In this document: positions 6,913-8,733 of the stretch, piece after piece | Layout of the letters: each line of letters opens with the position of its first letter | Numbering within the stretch: the first letter of the stretch is position 1 | Source: Ramlibacter sp. | GTDB lineage: Bacteria; Pseudomonadota; Gammaproteobacteria; Burkholderiales; Burkholderiaceae_C | Length of the DNA stretch: 8,733 bases | Assembly: GCA_021156245.1 (NCBI GenBank) | Contig: JAJNBO010000070.1 | Coordinates: 1-8,733 of the forward strand | Direction: 5' to 3' | Notes under the pieces: generated by a model | The model's input: only the letters and a program-made list of their open reading frames with translations | What the model was told of the DNA's origin: nothing | Database searches by the model: none | Made by a program: the position numbers and the translations under genes

Positions 6913-7748
6913 ATGAGTCGCCTGGGGAGTTTGGCACGTTCACCCTTCACCCTGCCGGGAGCCGCCTCGGGCCACTCCCCGCACAGCGCTCGCCTGTCGG
7001 CACGCGCGGGACATGCGGAGCGCCCGCGCCTCGCACGCGCCCACATCGGCGCCCCGGCTGCCGCGGCCCGCGAGCTGTGCGTCGAGGATATCCGCTTCCA
7101 CCAGCTCACCTGCGCGCGCGACATCGAGCCGGTGCTGCACCTGCGGCGCGAGCTCACGCTGTCGGTGGCGGATGAGGCCAGCTTCGCCGCGCTCGAAAAA
7201 AAAGAGATGAGAGCGGGTTTGTCGGCGCATTCGAGTATCACGGACAATTCATCGGCACGATCCGGCTGGTGCCGATCGGGTTCGGGCTGGCGCCGTGCGA
7301 AAAGATCCTGCACGGCGCCGCGCTCGATGCAGAGTTGTTGCGGGGCGCCTGGGAAGTAGGGCGCCTGGTCCTTGCCCCGGCTTACCGCAGCCACCCCGAG
7401 ATCCTCAAGACTTGCTTTTTCCTGACACTCATGCGGTTCATCGAGGCGACGCCGGACGCGAACTTCTTCGCCAGTTGTAACGCCCTGCTGAGCCGGCTGT
7501 ATCGGCGCTTCGGATTCTCGATGCTGTTGAAGGACGCCGTGGACATCGCGGGCGAGCCGTTTTCAGTGATCCACGGCACGGTGCCGACCGTCACCCAGGC
7601 GGTGGCGGCCTCCCGGGCGCAACCTGTACAGTCCGTCCCAGCGGCGCCCGTGCCCGCAGTGCCCGTGCGGGCGCCGGTGCACCAGCCGTCCTTCCTGTCG
7701 GGGCCGCAGCCTTCCCATCCGCGCGGCATGGAGCTCGCCTTCGCATGA
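6913..7748 (+). CDS. GNAT-fold autoinducer-synthase-like N-acyltransferase, frame broken at A8 tract
   Basis: Probable acyltransferase of the LuxI/FeeM (acyl-homoserine-lactone or N-acyl amino acid synthase-like) group, about 278 residues if the two frames are joined. The start ATG has GAAGGA six bases upstream. Frame one runs 6913-7203: a disordered Ala/Arg/Pro-rich lead (residues 1-52), then the start of the fold with HLRREL. At A8 (7196-7203) the frame must move by -1. Frame two runs from 7203: RDESGFVGAFEYHGQFIGTI, then Arg118-Leu-Val-Pro like the LuxI RLLP strand, and Trp147-Glu-Val-Gly-Arg151 like the LuxI E-x-x-R-F element. It continues through the FFAS/RLYRRFGF acyl-CoA or ACP-binding end (about 190-208) and a Pro/Ala/Val-rich tail. 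Without the shift the product is a 148-residue fragment ending at 7359. The stop overlaps the kinase ATG by ATGA. The substrate is unknown; an exosortase-associated or other GNAT acyltransferase is an alternative. Confidence 0.72.
7196..7204 (+). other. A8 slippery tract, A-AAA-AAA-G in frame: candidate -1 frameshift site or indel
   Basis: In the upstream frame the codons are GAA AAA AAA GAG. This fits the X-XXY-YYZ rule for -1 slippage and resembles the dnaX A-AAA-AAG site. A -1 slip yields Glu-Lys-Lys-Arg-Asp and enters the conserved downstream frame at once. Equally, one A fewer restores a single frame. Known stimulators are weak here. A GAGG lies about 19 bases upstream, further away than in dnaX. 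The nearest strong hairpin (7251-7276) is about 47 bases downstream. Confidence 0.5.
7251..7276 (+). repeat. 8-bp perfect inverted repeat inside acyltransferase gene
   Basis: ATCGGCAC and GTGCCGAT are perfectly complementary with a 10-base loop. The repeat lies within the coding region after the A8 tract, too far for a textbook frameshift-stimulating hairpin. It may be a chance result of high GC content. Confidence 0.25.
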
Positions 7749-8733
7749 CCGCCTTCCTCGCCCGGCTGTACCAGCACTACAAGGACTACCACGCGTACGG
7801 CCCGCCGCGGCTGAAGTACATGGGGTACGTGGGAGTCATCTCCCTCAGCCTGCTGTACTTCATCCGCTTCACGCGTCCGAATCCGCAGCCCTTCGAAGAC
7901 ATCGTCCCGCGCGCCCTGGCGATCGGCATGCTGGCGTTGCTGGCCCTCAAGGACCACTGGCCCGAGCGGTTCAAGCCGTACTACATCGGCTACTCCTACG
8001 CGGTGCTCGTCTACTGCCTCCCATGCTTCACGGTGCTGGTGGGCCTGCAGCGCGGCGGCGGCATGCCGTCGGTGTCGAACTCCTTCATCCTGCTGTGCTT
8101 CCTGGTGCTCCTGACGGACTGGCGAAACACCATCGTGATGCTGGTCTCGGGGGTGGCCCTCGCCACGCTGATCTACGTCGCCACGACGCCGGATCCGCGC
8201 GTGCCCATGGACATGGTGGCGCAGCTGCCGGCCTATGCCCTGATCGTGATCGGCGGCAACCTGTTCAAGTTCTCCACCGAGCAGATCGACGCGGAGCGCA
8301 AGCTGCGCGCGACGCAGGCGCTGGCGGGCTCGATCGCGCACGAGCTGCGGCATCCGCTGGCGCAGTTGAAGCACAGCCTGGAGGGGATGCAGGAAGTGCT
8401 GCCCGCGCCGGGCGCTTCCCGCCGCACCGCCACGCTCGATGCGCAGCAGGTGCAGGCGCTCTACGGCCACGTGGCGCGCGGCGAGCAGGCCGTGGAGCGG
8501 GGACTGCAGATCATCTCCATGACGCTCGACGAGGTGAGCGCGCGGCCGATCGACTCGTCCACCTTCCGCTACCTTTCGGCCGCCGAGGTGGTGCAGCAGG
8601 CCGTGGAGGAATACAGCTACGAGAGCGATGCCGAGCGCGACAAGGTCGGTGTGAAGGTCGTCGAGGACTTCACCTTCAAGGGCGACGAGACGGCGTACCT
8701 GTTCGTGCTCTTCAACCTGGTGAAGAACGCGCT
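7745..8733 (+). CDS. Six-transmembrane sensor histidine kinase, CqsS/LqsS/PhcS-like (partial, C-terminus off window)
   Basis: The N-terminal 329 residues of a membrane sensor kinase. Six hydrophobic segments with short loops (about 25-41, 56-70, 80-101, 112-124, 129-147, 158-174) make up the sensor. There is no large periplasmic domain, as in CqsS, LqsS and PhcS, which sense small hydrophobic autoinducers. The pattern KDHWPERFKPYY-IGYSYAV-CLPCF resembles the RDSMPKKWQRYMPGYF-CLPFF region of Vibrio CqsS (recalled, not aligned). The phosphoacceptor is His199 in GSIAHELRHPLAQLK, also close to the CqsS H-box AGIAHEMRNPLSALK. The N-box begins at the right edge (NLVKNAL, Asn328). The ATG overlaps the acyltransferase stop as ATGA, with a GGAG 11 bases upstream. 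It is predicted to autophosphorylate and pass phosphate to a receiver, fused or separate, lying outside the window. The link to the neighbouring synthase as ligand source is inference. Confidence 0.88.
   Translation, partial: MTAFLARLYQHYKDYHAYGPPRLKYMGYVGVISLSLLYFIRFTRPNPQPFEDIVPRALAIGMLALLALKDHWPERFKPYYIGYSYAVLVYCLPCFTVLVGLQRGGGMPSVSNSFILLCFLVLLTDWRNTIVMLVSGVALATLIYVATTPDPRVPMDMVAQLPAYALIVIGGNLFKFSTEQIDAERKLRATQALAGSIAHELRHPLAQLKHSLEGMQEVLPAPGASRRTATLDAQQVQALYGHVARGEQAVERGLQIISMTLDEVSARPIDSSTFRYLSAAEVVQQAVEEYSYESDAERDKVGVKVVEDFTFKGDETAYLFVLFNLVKNA

Noticed and set aside
7190..7280. Confident dnaX-like programmed frameshift cassette
   Set aside because: The slippery heptamer is present, but the upstream GAGG is too far away and the only strong hairpin is about 47 bases downstream. 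An indel remains equally likely.
6913..7748. Canonical acyl-homoserine-lactone synthase (luxI) call
   Set aside because: Only the R-L-V-P and E-x-x-R elements are clear. The full set of LuxI invariant residues is not evident, and there is no luxR neighbour in the window. I therefore kept a broader synthase-like label.
7382..8470. 362-codon minus-strand frame opposite the kinase
   Set aside because: The plus strand encodes clear transmembrane segments and an H-box. The reverse translation is Arg/His/Gln-rich with no domain.

Overview
The window is GC-rich with dense coding on both strands. Gene content (a msrB-yciB-bolA-PpiC-type peptidyl-prolyl isomerase cluster, a large-subunit catalase, a hemerythrin protein, a UlaG-like lipoprotein hydrolase) and codon style suggest a betaproteobacterium of the order Burkholderiales, probably near Comamonadaceae. 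That placement is inferred from the proteins; no rRNA or other phylogenetic marker is present. Nine genes are seen, two of them cut by the window edges. There are no RNA genes, insertion sequences or CRISPR arrays, and no stretch over 300 bases lacks a gene.

Left part (1-1738): a metallo-beta-lactamase-fold lipoprotein (minus strand, C-terminus cut off) diverges from a small integral-membrane DUF1624-type acyltransferase. The 104-base gap between them holds three perfect palindromes. Middle part (1739-4704): a KatE/HPII-type catalase is followed after 26 bases by a hemerythrin-domain protein, a likely two-gene peroxide/oxygen stress unit. It closes with a strong bidirectional terminator shared with the converging operon.

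Minus-strand operon (4715-6771, read right to left): msrB, yciB, bolA and a secreted PpiC-type isomerase/chaperone. The first three genes overlap by 1 and 4 bases, and the fourth follows after 31 bases. The theme is envelope integrity, protein repair and folding.

Right part (6913-8733): the most interesting region. A GNAT-fold acyltransferase resembling autoinducer synthases or N-acyl amino acid synthases (LuxI/FeeM type) is joined by an ATGA overlap to a six-transmembrane sensor histidine kinase whose membrane and H-box regions resemble CqsS/LqsS/PhcS-type quorum-sensing kinases. This looks like a synthase-receptor signalling pair not obviously matching a named system. The synthase frame is broken at an A8 tract (A-AAA-AAA-G). 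Full-length protein therefore needs a -1 frameshift or slippage, or the extra A is an error or inactivating mutation. The kinase runs off the right edge, so any receiver domain or partner regulator is not visible.
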